64,000 nucleotides of DNA from Sterolibacterium sp. (GTDB lineage: Bacteria > Pseudomonadota > Gammaproteobacteria > Burkholderiales > Rhodocyclaceae), in NCBI GenBank assembly GCA_028713555.1, contig JAQTOA010000001.1, positions 62,001-126,000 of the forward strand. The letters are read 5' to 3'. Numbering within the stretch: the stretch's first letter is position 1; each line of letters starts with the position of its first letter. The notes below the pieces were generated by a model, which was not told where the DNA came from, ran no database searches, and was given only the letters and a program-made list of their open reading frames with translations. Shown here one piece after another: positions 53,291 to 64,000 of the stretch. Made by a program: the position numbers and the translations under genes.

Positions 53291-53914
53291 ATGAAATTGT
53301 TTTCTCTGCTCGTGGCAGGTTTTACCCTGTTGTTGCCCGCCGTTGCGCAGGCACAAAAATCGCCCGTCGATATCGCGCCAGACCAGTTGATCAAGAACGT
53401 CAGTAACGAAGTTCTGGAGATTGTCCGCAAGGACAAGGACATTCAGTCCGGTAACAGCAAAAAAGTGCTTGATTTGGTCGAAGCCAAGGTACTGCCGAAT
53501 TTCAATTTCACCCACATGACGCAACTCGCCCTGGCCCGGGATTGGCGCGTCGCCACGCCGGCACAGAAAGCAACCTTGACTGAAGAGTTTCGGACGCTGC
53601 TGGTGCGCACCTACTCGAAGGCATTGACCGAGTACAAAAATCAGACCATTGAGTTCAAGCCATTGGCAATGAAGCCTGGTGAGACCGATGTCAAAGTCCG
53701 CACCAATATCGTCCAGCCTGGCGCCAAGCCGGTTGCTCTCGACTACTTTGTCGAAGCGCTTCCGCAAGGATGGAAAGTCTATGATATCGAGGTTAGCGGC
53801 ATCAGCCTGGTGACCAATTATCGCGAGTCGTTTGCCACTGAGGTTCGCAACGGCGGCATCGATGGTTTGATCGCGACGCTGCAAACGAAAAATCGCAGCG
53901 CGGAATCCAAATGA
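53291..53914 (+). CDS. mlaC: Periplasmic lipid carrier MlaC
   Basis: 207 residues with a signal peptide (LFSLLVAGFTLLLPAVAQA). The mature part shows the MlaC/Ttg2D pattern: DQLIKNVSNEVLEIVRKD, VLPNFNFTHMTQLALARDWR and GWKVYDIEVSGISLVTNYRESF near the C-terminus. Shuttles phospholipid between MlaA and MlaFEDB. AAGGAA precedes the ATG. It overlaps mlaB by four bases. Confidence 0.95.
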   Translation: MKLFSLLVAGFTLLLPAVAQAQKSPVDIAPDQLIKNVSNEVLEIVRKDKDIQSGNSKKVLDLVEAKVLPNFNFTHMTQLALARDWRVATPAQKATLTEEFRTLLVRTYSKALTEYKNQTIEFKPLAMKPGETDVKVRTNIVQPGAKPVALDYFVEALPQGWKVYDIEVSGISLVTNYRESFATEVRNGGIDGLIATLQTKNRSAESK

Positions 53915-54192
53915 TCCGTGCCGCCGGAAATCTGGTTGAGGTGTCGGGCGCCATGACCCTGCCCGGCGCCAGCGAACTATTGGCGCAAGGCAGTGCCGCA
54001 CTGGAAACCCCTGAAACCTTATTCGATCTGGCTGCGGTCACCGATGTCGATTCATCCTCGATCGCCGTGATTTTCGGCTGGGTGCGGGAAGCACGCCGGC
54101 AGGGCAAGACGGTCCGTATCGCGCATCCGCCGCATGAGTTATTAACCCTGGCGGATGTCTACGGCGTCACCGAGCTGCTGCCGCTTGGCTGA
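53911..54192 (+). CDS. mlaB: STAS-domain protein MlaB
   Basis: A 93-residue cytoplasmic STAS domain that binds MlaF and supports transporter assembly. The key segment is LFDLAAVTDVDSSSIAVIFGWVREARR with the conserved Asp-Ser-Ser turn, then GKTVRIAHPPHELLTLADVYGV. The preceding gene ends inside its ATG and the ABC exporter gene follows after three bases. Confidence 0.9.
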   Translation: MIRAAGNLVEVSGAMTLPGASELLAQGSAALETPETLFDLAAVTDVDSSSIAVIFGWVREARRQGKTVRIAHPPHELLTLADVYGVTELLPLG

Positions 54193-54195
54193 AGC

Positions 54196-55145
<950 letters not shown>

Positions 55146-55149
<4 letters not shown>

Positions 55150-55901
55150 TTGGTTTCACTACCCTGCTCTACAAGGAAGTATTGCGCTTCTGGAAAGTGG
55201 GATTCCAGACCGTCGCCGCGCCGGTGATCACGGCCTTGCTGTATCTGCTGATTTTCTCGCATGTCCTCGAGACCCATGTGAAGGTGTATGAGACCGTGAG
55301 CTACACTGCGTTTCTGGTGCCCGGCCTGGTAATGATGTCGATGCTGCAGAATGCCTTTGCCAACTCCTCGTCTTCGCTGATTCAGTCCAAGGTCACCGGC
55401 AGCATTATCTTCGTCCTGTTGCCGCCGATTTCCTACCAGGCTTTCTATCTTGCCTACGTGCTGGCGGCAGTGGTGCGCGGCATCTCGGTAGGCGTTGGGG
55501 TACTGTTGGCAACCCTGTGGTTTGCCCCGCTGCAATTTGTCGCGCCGCTGTGGATCATCGTTTTCGCCTTGCTCGGCGGAGCGATTATGGGCAGCCTTGG
55601 CGTCATCGGTGGAATCTGGGCGGACAAGTTCGACCAGTTGGCGGCTTTCCAAAATTTCCTGATCATGCCGCTGACCTTCCTGTCCGGCGTGTTCTACTCG
55701 ATTCATTCACTGCCGCCGTTCTGGCAGCAGGTATCGCATTTCAACCCGATTTTTTACATGATCGATGGTTTCCGCCACGGTTTCTTCGGCGTTTCCGACG
55801 TCTCGCCGTGGCATAGCCTGGTCGTCGTCTCCGTCTGCTTCGTGCTGCTCACAACCCTGACCCTGGTGCTGCTCAAGCGCGGCTACAAGCTCAGGGCCTA
55901 A
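55146..55901 (+). CDS. ABC-2-type exporter permease (YadH-like)
   Basis: 251 residues and about six membrane helices. Family features are FTTLLYKEVLRFWKVGFQTV at the N-terminus and LTFLSGVFYSIHSLPPFWQQVSHFNPIFYMIDGFRHGFFG in the last third, the ABC-2 signature. It overlaps the ATPase gene by four bases and should form a dimer with it. The substrate cannot be inferred. Confidence 0.9.
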
Positions 55902-55911
55902 AGGAACCGAC

Positions 55912-57400
<1,489 letters not shown>

Positions 57401-57407
57401 GCGCTTC

Positions 57408-57464
57408 ACCGCGTAGATCGCAGAGAAAGAAGGGTTTCTCCGTGGGCTCCGTGTCCTCTGCGGT
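57408..57464. repeat. ACCGCAGAG-type intergenic inverted repeat between murA and hisG
   Basis: An imperfect inverted repeat bounded by ACCGC and GCGGT with inner CGCAGAGAAA and CTCTGCG. On the minus strand it reads ACCGCAGAGGACACGGAG, the style of a repeat common in betaproteobacterial intergenic DNA. It is placed between the operon parts mla-murA and hisGD and could form a long hairpin in the transcript. Confidence 0.6.
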
Positions 57465-57493
57465 AAAATGCTTTTTTCCCTTTGGGTCAAACT

Positions 57494-58135
57494 GTGAACG
57501 GCATCACCATCGCTCTTTCCAAGGGCCGCATCTTCGAGGAAACCCTGCCGCTGTTGGCGGCGGCAGGCATCGTGCCAACCGAGAATCCGGAATCCTCGCG
57601 CAAGCTGATCATCGAAACCAACCGGCCGGATGTGCGGGTGGTGATCGTGCGTGCTTCGGATGTGCCGACCTACGTCCAGTACGGCGCCGCCGATCTGGGC
57701 ATCGCCGGCAAGGATGTGCTGCTGGAACATGGCGGCCAGGGTCTGTATCAACCTCTCGACCTGAAGATTGCCGCCTGCCGCATGTGCGTGGCAGTGCCGG
57801 TCGGATTCGATTATGCGGCGGCGGTGCGCAGCGGCGCCCGTTTGCGCGTAGCGACCAAATATATCCATACTGCCCGCGAGCACTTCGCCGCCAAGAGCGT
57901 GCATGTCGACCTGATCAAGCTCTACGGTTCGATGGAACTGGCGCCTCTGGTCGGCTTGGCCGATGCCATCGTCGACCTGGTGTCGAGCGGCAGCACGCTG
58001 AAGGCCAATAATCTGCTGGCGGTTGAGGAAATCATGAAAATTTCTTCGCGGCTGATCGTCAACCAGGCGGCCCAGAAGATGAAACGCGAAGTGATTCAGC
58101 CGCTGCTCGACGCCTTTGCCGGAGCAATCCAGTGA
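57494..58135 (+). CDS. hisG: ATP phosphoribosyltransferase, short form
   Basis: About 213 residues. First step of histidine synthesis, joining ATP and [45 protein letters not shown] and the PRPP loop [16 protein letters not shown] near residue 160 are clear. It lacks the regulatory C-terminal domain, so it is the short HisG that works with HisZ, which is not in this window. The GTG at 57494 gives the family-like start; a TTG at 57482 is less likely. Confidence 0.95.
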   Translation: MNGITIALSKGRIFEETLPLLAAAGIVPTENPESSRKLIIETNRPDVRVVIVRASDVPTYVQYGAADLGIAGKDVLLEHGGQGLYQPLDLKIAACRMCVAVPVGFDYAAAVRSGARLRVATKYIHTAREHFAAKSVHVDLIKLYGSMELAPLVGLADAIVDLVSSGSTLKANNLLAVEEIMKISSRLIVNQAAQKMKREVIQPLLDAFAGAIQ

Positions 58136-59430
58136 GAATTCGCCGCTATTCCACACGCGAACCGGAATTCCTCGCGCAACTCGACGCGCTGCTGGCGTTC
58201 GAAGCTTCCGCCGATGCGGGCATTGAGAAGGCTGTCGCCGAAATTCTTGTTAATGTGGGTACTCTCGGCGATGACGCCGTGCTCGACTACACCCGGCGCT
58301 TCGATCGCCTTGACGTGAAGACGATGGCAGAACTGGAGATATCGTCGGCCGAACTCGGCGCCGCTTTCAATGGCCTGCCAGAACAGCAGCGCCAGGCGCT
58401 GGAACAGGCCGCCAAGCGGATCCGCTCCTACCACGAACGGCAGAAAGCCGAGTCTTGGGAATATACCGAGAGCGATGGCACGCGGCTCGGCCAGAAAATC
58501 ACTCCGCTCGATCGCGTCGGCTTGTATGTGCCGGGAGGCAAGGCCGCTTATCCTTCGTCGGTGCTGATGAATGCGCTGCCGGCCAAGGTTGCCGGCGTCA
58601 AGGAAATGCTGATGGTGGTGCCGACGCCGCGCGGCGAGAGAAACGCGCTGGTGCTGGCCGCGGCCCATCTGGCCGGTGTCGACCGGGTGTTTGCCATCGG
58701 CGGGGCGCAGGCGGTGGGGGCGCTGGCCTACGGCACGCAGACCATCCCCCAAGTGGACAAGATCGTCGGTCCCGGCAATGCTTACGTCGCCGCCGCCAAG
58801 CGCCGAGTTTTCGGCGTGGTCGGTATCGACATGGTGGCCGGCCCTTCGGAAGTGCTGGTGATTGCCGACGGCAGCGCCAACCCGGACTGGGTGGCGATGG
58901 ACTTGTTCGCCCAGGCCGAGCACGACGAACTGGCGCAATCCATCCTGCTTTGCCCGGATGCGGATTTCATCGAACGCGTGCAGCAGAGCGTCGACAAGCT
59001 GCTGCCGGGCATGCCGCGGTGCGAAGTGATTACCGCCTCGCTGACCGGCCGCGGCGCGCTGATCCTGACGCGCGACCTGATCGAGGCCTGCACCATCGCC
59101 AACCGCATTGCCCCCGAACACCTGGAACTGGCGGTGGCGGAGCCGAAACCGCTGGTAGACCGGATTCGCCATGCCGGCGCAATATTCATAGGGCATTACT
59201 CCTCCGAGTCGCTTGGCGACTATTGCGCTGGTCCCAACCATGTGCTGCCCACTGCACGCAGCGCGCGTTTTTCCAGCCCGCTCGGCGTCTATGACTTCCA
59301 GAAGCGCAGCAGTCTGATCGAAGTATCGGCCGCCGGCGCGCAGACGCTCGGCCCGATCGCTGCGACACTGGCGCACGGTGAAGGGTTGACCGCCCACGCG
59401 CGGGCAGCGGAACTGCGCCTGAAAAACTGA
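58132..59430 (+). CDS. hisD: Histidinol dehydrogenase
   Basis: 432 residues. Oxidises histidinol to histidine with NAD and zinc. Motifs include [28 protein letters not shown] (about 135-160), the [18 protein letters not shown] segment, the zinc/active-site EHDELAQS and [20 protein letters not shown] near residue 360. It overlaps hisG by four bases. The usual following gene, hisC, is not here. Confidence 0.97.
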   Translation: MRIRRYSTREPEFLAQLDALLAFEASADAGIEKAVAEILVNVGTLGDDAVLDYTRRFDRLDVKTMAELEISSAELGAAFNGLPEQQRQALEQAAKRIRSYHERQKAESWEYTESDGTRLGQKITPLDRVGLYVPGGKAAYPSSVLMNALPAKVAGVKEMLMVVPTPRGERNALVLAAAHLAGVDRVFAIGGAQAVGALAYGTQTIPQVDKIVGPGNAYVAAAKRRVFGVVGIDMVAGPSEVLVIADGSANPDWVAMDLFAQAEHDELAQSILLCPDADFIERVQQSVDKLLPGMPRCEVITASLTGRGALILTRDLIEACTIANRIAPEHLELAVAEPKPLVDRIRHAGAIFIGHYSSESLGDYCAGPNHVLPTARSARFSSPLGVYDFQKRSSLIEVSAAGAQTLGPIAATLAHGEGLTAHARAAELRLKN

Positions 59431-59505
59431 TCTGCAACCTTCGCCGGCAGCAGGCCGGAGACGGGGATAGTAAAATGCACATTCCAAACAGCCTAGGAGG
59501 ACACC

Positions 59506-59874
59506 ATGATTGGCTATGTAACTCTGGGAACGAATGACCTGGCGCGTGCGGCGTCCTTTTATGACGCACTGCTGGCCGAGATTGGCGCCAAACGCACGAT
59601 GGAACTCGACCGTGGCATCGCTTGGGGTGTGGCGCAGGATAAGCCGAGTCTTGTCATCATGAAACCATACGACGGCAAGGTGGCCAGCGTCGGCAACGGC
59701 GTCATGGTTGCGTTGGCCGTTGATTCTCGCGAGAAGGTCGATCGCGTCTATAAAAAGGCGCTTGAACTCGGCGGCAAGGATGAAGGCCCGGCAGGTCCGC
59801 GCGGCGAAGGTTTCTACGCGGGTTACTTCCGCGATCTGGATGGCAACAAGCTGGACGTTTTTTGCCTTGGTTAG
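59506..59874 (+). CDS. VOC-family (glyoxalase-like) protein
   Basis: 122 residues in the vicinal-oxygen-chelate fold: a paired beta-alpha-beta-beta-beta pattern, MIGYVTLGTNDLARAASFYDALLAEIGA at the start and GYFRDLDGNKLDVFCLG at the end with the final metal-type Asp/Asn loop. It is a single domain, so it should act as a dimer. The substrate is unknown. An AGGAGG site precedes the ATG. It has no obvious link to histidine synthesis. Confidence 0.88.
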   Translation: MIGYVTLGTNDLARAASFYDALLAEIGAKRTMELDRGIAWGVAQDKPSLVIMKPYDGKVASVGNGVMVALAVDSREKVDRVYKKALELGGKDEGPAGPRGEGFYAGYFRDLDGNKLDVFCLG

Positions 59875-60010
59875 AGCTTCAGCCATCCTTGGTCCGCTTA
59901 AGAAGGCGGCCGCTTCCGGTCGAGTTGTGCCGGTTGCCTGATGAACACTGACGGCAGCGCCGGCGTTAGCCGCCACTGCGCTTCCCGCAACCACGCTTGG
60001 CGGCAGCCCG

Positions 60011-61759
60011 ATGAGTGCTGAAATTGATTTTCCCGCCGATGGTGGCCGGCTCCAGCTAAAGTTTGGCCGCCCGCGCCAAGTTTTCCAGGCGACAACCCTG
60101 GATCAGGTCATTCCGGCGATCGCCATGGCGCAGCATGAGGCCCAAGCCGGGTGCTGGGTGACAGGATTCGTGGCGTACGAAGCGGCACCCGCATTCGATG
60201 GCGCGCTACGGGTCCATGATCCCGAACCGGACTTGCCCCTCGCTCATTTTGCCATTCACGATGCACCTGTGACCCACCCCGACACGCACCACGGCGATTG
60301 CCGATCCGGCCCCTGGCGGATGGAGATCGACCGCTTAGGTTTTGATCACGCTGTTGCCGCGATCCGCGCAGACATCGGCGAGGGACGTTTCTACCAGACC
60401 AACTTGACGACGCGTCTGCGCACCGATTTTTCCGGTGACTCCAGCCTTTTCTACCGGACGCTTCACACGGGACAGCCAGACGGCTATTGCATATACCTGG
60501 ATGGCGGCGACTGGCAGATTCTCTCGGTGTCGCCCGAATTGTTCTTCGACTGGACCCCCTCGGGACGTTTGGCAACGCGGCCGATGAAGGGAACCGCGGC
60601 GCGCCATGCGGATGCTGCGGCCGACTACGCGGCGGCGGTTGCCTTGCGGGGTTCGGAGAAAGAGCGTGCCGAGAACCTGATGATTGTCGATCTGTTGCGC
60701 AACGACCTTTCCCGGGTAGCGCAACTTGGCAGTGTTGATGTTCCCGCGCTGTTCGATATTCAGGCACTGCCCACCGCCTGGCAAATGAGTTCCAGCGTGA
60801 AATGCCTGACCCGGCCGGGAACCGGTCTGGTCGATATCTTCAATGCCTTATTTCCATGCGGCTCGGTGACCGGCGCGCCAAAGGTGACGGCAATGCAGTC
60901 GATCGTTGAGAACGAACGGTCCCCGCGCGGCGCCTACTGCGGTGCTATCGGATTGATCCGGCCCGGCGGCCATGCCACTTTCAACGTCGGCATCCGCACC
61001 GTGACCCTCCGCGGGACGCGTGCGGAATGCGGCGTCGGCAGCGGCATCACCTTCGACTCCCGCGCTGCCGAGGAGTTTGACGAGTGGTTGGTCAAACGAC
61101 GTTTTCTGCTCCGCGCCAGCGCCGATTTCAAGTTGATTGAAACTCTTCGTTTGGAGAACGGGCGATTCTGGTTATTGGAGCGCCATCTTGAGCGTCTGGG
61201 GCGTTCCGCAGAACATTTCGGATTCGACTTTCCCATGGACGGCGTTTGTCATGCCCTCGCCGAATTGGCGGCGTCCCATTTGGCCAATTCCTGGCGTGTC
61301 CGGCTGCTGATCGACCGCCAGGGCGAAACCAGCCTGGAAGCGCGTCGTCTTGAGCCAGACGCCGCCGAGGTGACCATCGCTTTGGCTGGCGCCCCGATAC
61401 TGAGCAATAACGAATCCCTGCGCCACAAGACGACGGAGCGGAGTGCGTATGCCCCCCATGCTCCATGCCCCAACAACTTTGATACGCTGCTTTGGAACGA
61501 ACGCAATGAGATCACTGAATTTACCAAGGGTAATGTCGTCGTGAAAATTGATGGCCGCACCCTGACTCCTCCGCTGTCCTGCGGCTTGTTGCCTGGCGTG
61601 ATGAGGCAGGAACTCCTGGACTCCGGCGACATCGAAGAAGGGATTGTGGCCCTTGGCGATTTGAGCCGTGCAGCGGGAGTGTGGTTCATCAACAGCGTGC
61701 GCGGCAGGGTGGTTGCCCGATTCGCGGATCAGCCGCAGTCGCGTACGGAAACGCCATGA
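60011..61759 (+). CDS. pabB-pabC: Fused aminodeoxychorismate synthase component I / aminodeoxychorismate lyase
   Basis: 582 residues covering two steps of p-aminobenzoate synthesis for folate. The PabB part (about 1-370) has RPMKGTAARH (active-site Lys), LMIVDLLRNDLSRV and the C-terminal FPCGSVTGAPKVTAMQ...FNVGIRTV and GSGITFDS. The PabC part (about 375-582) is a class IV PLP-dependent lyase: IETLRLENGRFWLLERHLERLGRSA, RHKTTERSAY with the PLP Lys, and ITEFTKGNVVV. The two domains are joined without a stop, a known arrangement. The glutaminase PabA must be elsewhere. Confidence 0.93.
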   Translation: MSAEIDFPADGGRLQLKFGRPRQVFQATTLDQVIPAIAMAQHEAQAGCWVTGFVAYEAAPAFDGALRVHDPEPDLPLAHFAIHDAPVTHPDTHHGDCRSGPWRMEIDRLGFDHAVAAIRADIGEGRFYQTNLTTRLRTDFSGDSSLFYRTLHTGQPDGYCIYLDGGDWQILSVSPELFFDWTPSGRLATRPMKGTAARHADAAADYAAAVALRGSEKERAENLMIVDLLRNDLSRVAQLGSVDVPALFDIQALPTAWQMSSSVKCLTRPGTGLVDIFNALFPCGSVTGAPKVTAMQSIVENERSPRGAYCGAIGLIRPGGHATFNVGIRTVTLRGTRAECGVGSGITFDSRAAEEFDEWLVKRRFLLRASADFKLIETLRLENGRFWLLERHLERLGRSAEHFGFDFPMDGVCHALAELAASHLANSWRVRLLIDRQGETSLEARRLEPDAAEVTIALAGAPILSNNESLRHKTTERSAYAPHAPCPNNFDTLLWNERNEITEFTKGNVVVKIDGRTLTPPLSCGLLPGVMRQELLDSGDIEEGIVALGDLSRAAGVWFINSVRGRVVARFADQPQSRTETP

Positions 61760-62508
61760 TCGAACTCCTGCTCAACCCCGCAGCCTGGATTGCCTTCTTC
61801 ACGCTGACGGCGCTGGAACTTATTCTCGGCATCGACAACATTATTTTCATCTCGATCCTCGTCGACAAACTGCCTCGCGAGAAGAGGAAGACCGCCCGAC
61901 GGCTTGGCCTGTTCCTGGCGATGTTCATGCGCATCTGGCTGCTGTTGTTGCTGGCGTGGATCGTCGGCCTGACCGAGCCGGTGCTTACGTTGTTCGGCCA
62001 CGGCATCTCCGGACGCGACCTGATCCTGATTTCCGGCGGCCTGTTCCTGATCTGGAAGAGCACCGGCGAAGTGCACCAGCTTCTCGAAGGCGAGGAAGGT
62101 GAAGCATCGCACAGGGTGGCGTCGAGTTTCGCCGGCGTCATCATCCAGATCATGGTGATCGATCTGGTCTTCTCGCTCGACTCGATCATTACCGCCGTCG
62201 GCATGGTGAGTGAGGTGGCGGTGATGATTGCCGCGGTGGTCGCTTCGGTGGGACTGATGATGCTGTTCGCCGAGGCAATCGGCCGCTTCGTTTCCGATCA
62301 TCCGACCATCAAGATGCTGGCGTTGTCCTTCCTCGTTGTCATCGGCGTGGTGCTGATTGCCGACGGCTTCGGGCACCACGTGCCGAAAGGCTACATCTAC
62401 TTCGCCATGGCCTTCTCGGTCGGCGTCGAAATGCTCAATATCCGCATGCGCAAGAAGGCGCTGAAACCCGTCGAGCTGCGCGAGCCCTATAGCCGCGAAA
62501 CAGACTGA
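61756..62508 (+). CDS. TerC-family integral membrane protein
   Basis: 250 residues and seven or so membrane helices. Conserved acidic motifs sit inside helices: LELILGIDNIIFISILVDKLP near the N-terminus and VIDLVFSLDSIITAVGMV in the middle, a TerC hallmark and likely metal-binding. Members affect tellurite resistance or Mn export. The ATG at 61756 overlaps the pabB-pabC stop by four bases. A longer frame starting at 61681 lies inside that gene and is not used. The 102 bases that follow (62509-62610) show no clear terminator. Confidence 0.92.
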   Translation: MIELLLNPAAWIAFFTLTALELILGIDNIIFISILVDKLPREKRKTARRLGLFLAMFMRIWLLLLLAWIVGLTEPVLTLFGHGISGRDLILISGGLFLIWKSTGEVHQLLEGEEGEASHRVASSFAGVIIQIMVIDLVFSLDSIITAVGMVSEVAVMIAAVVASVGLMMLFAEAIGRFVSDHPTIKMLALSFLVVIGVVLIADGFGHHVPKGYIYFAMAFSVGVEMLNIRMRKKALKPVELREPYSRETD

Positions 62509-62610
62509 TCTGTAGACCTTCACTTCTCCATGACTTGGCGAACTTCCCTACCTTAAATTGTTACGGCTGACAGGGAGCAGGTCAATTGTCGAAAAGCGAC
62601 CGGAGCAATA

Positions 62611-63975
62611 TCAGGGCAAGTAACGGCGTGCGTAGCTTTGTGCGCGGGCGGTGTATTGTTGTGCTCGCTGTTGCGGCGTCACCCCGGTCGCCTCAGGCAG
62701 CAGTTGCGGCACATCGGCGAGCTTGACGACCTTGACCGAGCGTACTGCACTATCGACCGACGTCAACGTTGGCGGCAGCGCCTGCCAGCGGATCAGGACC
62801 AGGCCTTCATGCAGTCCCTCGGTGTCCACCCAGTTGCGGACACCGGGATCGTTGGCGGAAACGACATAGCTGTAACTGCCATCGGCATCGGCTTCGGCCA
62901 TCGTGCCGTTGAGGCTGCCGTTGGCATGGATGGGGTCGCGTGAACGCAGCCAGGGATCGTCCACTACGATTGACAGGAACTTGGCACCCAGGCGGTTGAC
63001 GTTGATCAGCAATGCCTCGTCGTCCGCCAGCTTGAACTGGCCGTTGACGTTGAAGCCCCAGCCGCCGCCGCGCAGCCAAGGCTTGGACAGCAGGTTGGGC
63101 TGCTTGTTGACGAGCCCTCTGGATTTGAACCAGTAGTTGGTGTTGGCACCATTTTCCAGCAAGTAGGCCGCGCGTTCCGCCATTTGCCGGAAGTTTGCCG
63201 GCTTCGCCGCCGGCGCGTCATCGACGCGCTTGACTCGGATATCGAATGGACGTTGTTTATCCCAATCATCCATGCTGTCACGGATCCAAACGGTGCGCGC
63301 ATCGGCAGTGCTCTGGATATGGTTGACGCGACCGTTGGCGGAATCGCCATCGATCGTGACCTTGAAAGAACCATCGGCCTCAGTCTTGATGTCGCGATCC
63401 TGCAGGCCGCCGATTACCTCATCGAGAAAGTGTTTGGTATCCTCACCCATAAGGGAATACATCAGCATGATGCTGAACTGCGTTGGTACCGGGCCGCGCG
63501 GTCGAACCATCACTTCATAGCGGCTTGTTCCATTGATTGGAAAGAAGCGATAAACCTGGTCCGGGTTGTCCACCGTCCAGCGGGAGCCCAGCTTCTTGTG
63601 CTTGCCCCAGGTGATCGGCGCCGTGTTCCACCAGATCATCTTGGGATCGGTCGGGTCGCCGTTTGCCGCGCCTAGCGCAGCCGCAGCCGCAAGCTCATCC
63701 ACGGCGCCATGCAGGGTCTTCTGCCCATCCGGCGTTGCAGCCGATGGGTCAGCCTGATAGCGCTTGAGAACCTCTGCCCTTTGCTTTTTCATTTCGGGCG
63801 AAGCCAACAGTTTCGCGACCAGCGCTTCGACCTTGATTTGATCTTCAGTGAACAAGGGAGTGGTATCACTCGCTGCTATCGCACTGCTCATGGCGCCAAC
63901 GCCCAATTCAATCACCGCCAGCGCCATCGACAACAGATGTGGATGCAAGGGTCTTAACTGCAACTTTGTCTGCAT
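62611..63975 (-). CDS. Exported DUF1214-like protein of unknown function
   Basis: 454 residues with a signal-like N-terminal hydrophobic stretch (LLSMALAVIELGVGAMSSAIA). The C-terminal third resembles DUF1214: GGWGFNVNGQFKLADDEALLINV, FLSIVVDDPWLRSRDP, then SANDPGVRNWVDTEGLHEGLVLIRWQALP. The middle (about 120-260) has beta-rich segments such as YRFFPINGTSRYEVMVRPRGPVP. Function is not established; similar proteins are common in degraders of hydrophobic compounds. The ATG at 63975 has GGAGAAAG before it. It faces terC convergently. Confidence 0.72.
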   Translation of the reverse strand: MQTKLQLRPLHPHLLSMALAVIELGVGAMSSAIAASDTTPLFTEDQIKVEALVAKLLASPEMKKQRAEVLKRYQADPSAATPDGQKTLHGAVDELAAAAALGAANGDPTDPKMIWWNTAPITWGKHKKLGSRWTVDNPDQVYRFFPINGTSRYEVMVRPRGPVPTQFSIMLMYSLMGEDTKHFLDEVIGGLQDRDIKTEADGSFKVTIDGDSANGRVNHIQSTADARTVWIRDSMDDWDKQRPFDIRVKRVDDAPAAKPANFRQMAERAAYLLENGANTNYWFKSRGLVNKQPNLLSKPWLRGGGWGFNVNGQFKLADDEALLINVNRLGAKFLSIVVDDPWLRSRDPIHANGSLNGTMAEADADGSYSYVVSANDPGVRNWVDTEGLHEGLVLIRWQALPPTLTSVDSAVRSVKVVKLADVPQLLPEATGVTPQQRAQQYTARAQSYARRYLP

Positions 63976-64000
63976 TACTTTCTCCGTCCTTTGTGATGGC

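Noticed and set aside
58096-59994. Antisense frame over hisD (632 codons)
   Set aside because: Shadow of hisD and the VOC gene; no recognisable domain.

Overview
The window looks like chromosomal DNA of a GC-rich betaproteobacterium, most likely a Rhodocyclales-type denitrifier or sulfur oxidiser. This is inferred from gene content: Dch/Had-like alicyclic CoA enzymes, Sox/Fcc sulfur genes, an MSHA-type pilus cluster, and the mla-ibaG-murA-hisG-hisD order. No rRNA, tRNA, CRISPR array, prophage or transposase was seen.

Left part (1-17.3 kb): the 3' end of metG runs off the left edge. A leftward catabolic operon follows: a two-subunit Rieske ring-hydroxylating oxygenase, two crotonases, two SDRs, an alpha/beta hydrolase, an HMG-CoA-synthase-like/DUF35 fusion, an SCP2-type thiolase and a PaaH-like dehydrogenase. 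It is followed by a TetR regulator, a second thiolase, and a rightward pair resembling cyclohexadienoyl-CoA hydratase (Dch) and 6-hydroxycyclohexenoyl-CoA dehydrogenase (Had). Three copies of one 18-bp palindrome, GACTGACC-centred, sit before the oxygenase operon, before tetR and before dch. I read this as a single TetR-controlled regulon for CoA-thioester breakdown of a cyclic compound. Neither benzoyl-CoA reductase nor the usual ring-opening hydrolase is present.

Middle part (17.3-34.8 kb): a MarC-type membrane protein; a sulfur locus (YeeE/YedE transporter, SoxZ, SoxY, and divergent flavocytochrome c FccA/FccB); then housekeeping genes (dut, coaBC, radC, rpmB, rpmG). A lone NTP_transf_8 (GSU2403-like) gene stands behind two tandem inverted repeats. 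After it come an MscS channel, a PLD-family protein, rsmB, a DUF3108 protein, purN, a MAPEG protein, recQ, a MITE-like inverted repeat and a FecR-domain protein.

Pilus part (34.8-50.1 kb): a leftward MSHA-type type IV pilus assembly operon. It starts with an NtrC-type response regulator and continues mshM, mshL, mshN, mshE, mshG, mshI, mshJ, mshK, then a large pilin-like protein with a C-terminal L-type-lectin-like region and a prepilin-type protein. No major pilin gene is visible.

Right part (50.1-64 kb): rightward mlaF-E-D-A-C-B for phospholipid transport, a two-gene ABC exporter, ibaG/bolA, murA, a short-form hisG, hisD, a VOC protein, a fused pabB-pabC, terC, and a leftward exported DUF1214-like protein. 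Many neighbours overlap by 1-4 bases, so most blocks are tight operons.
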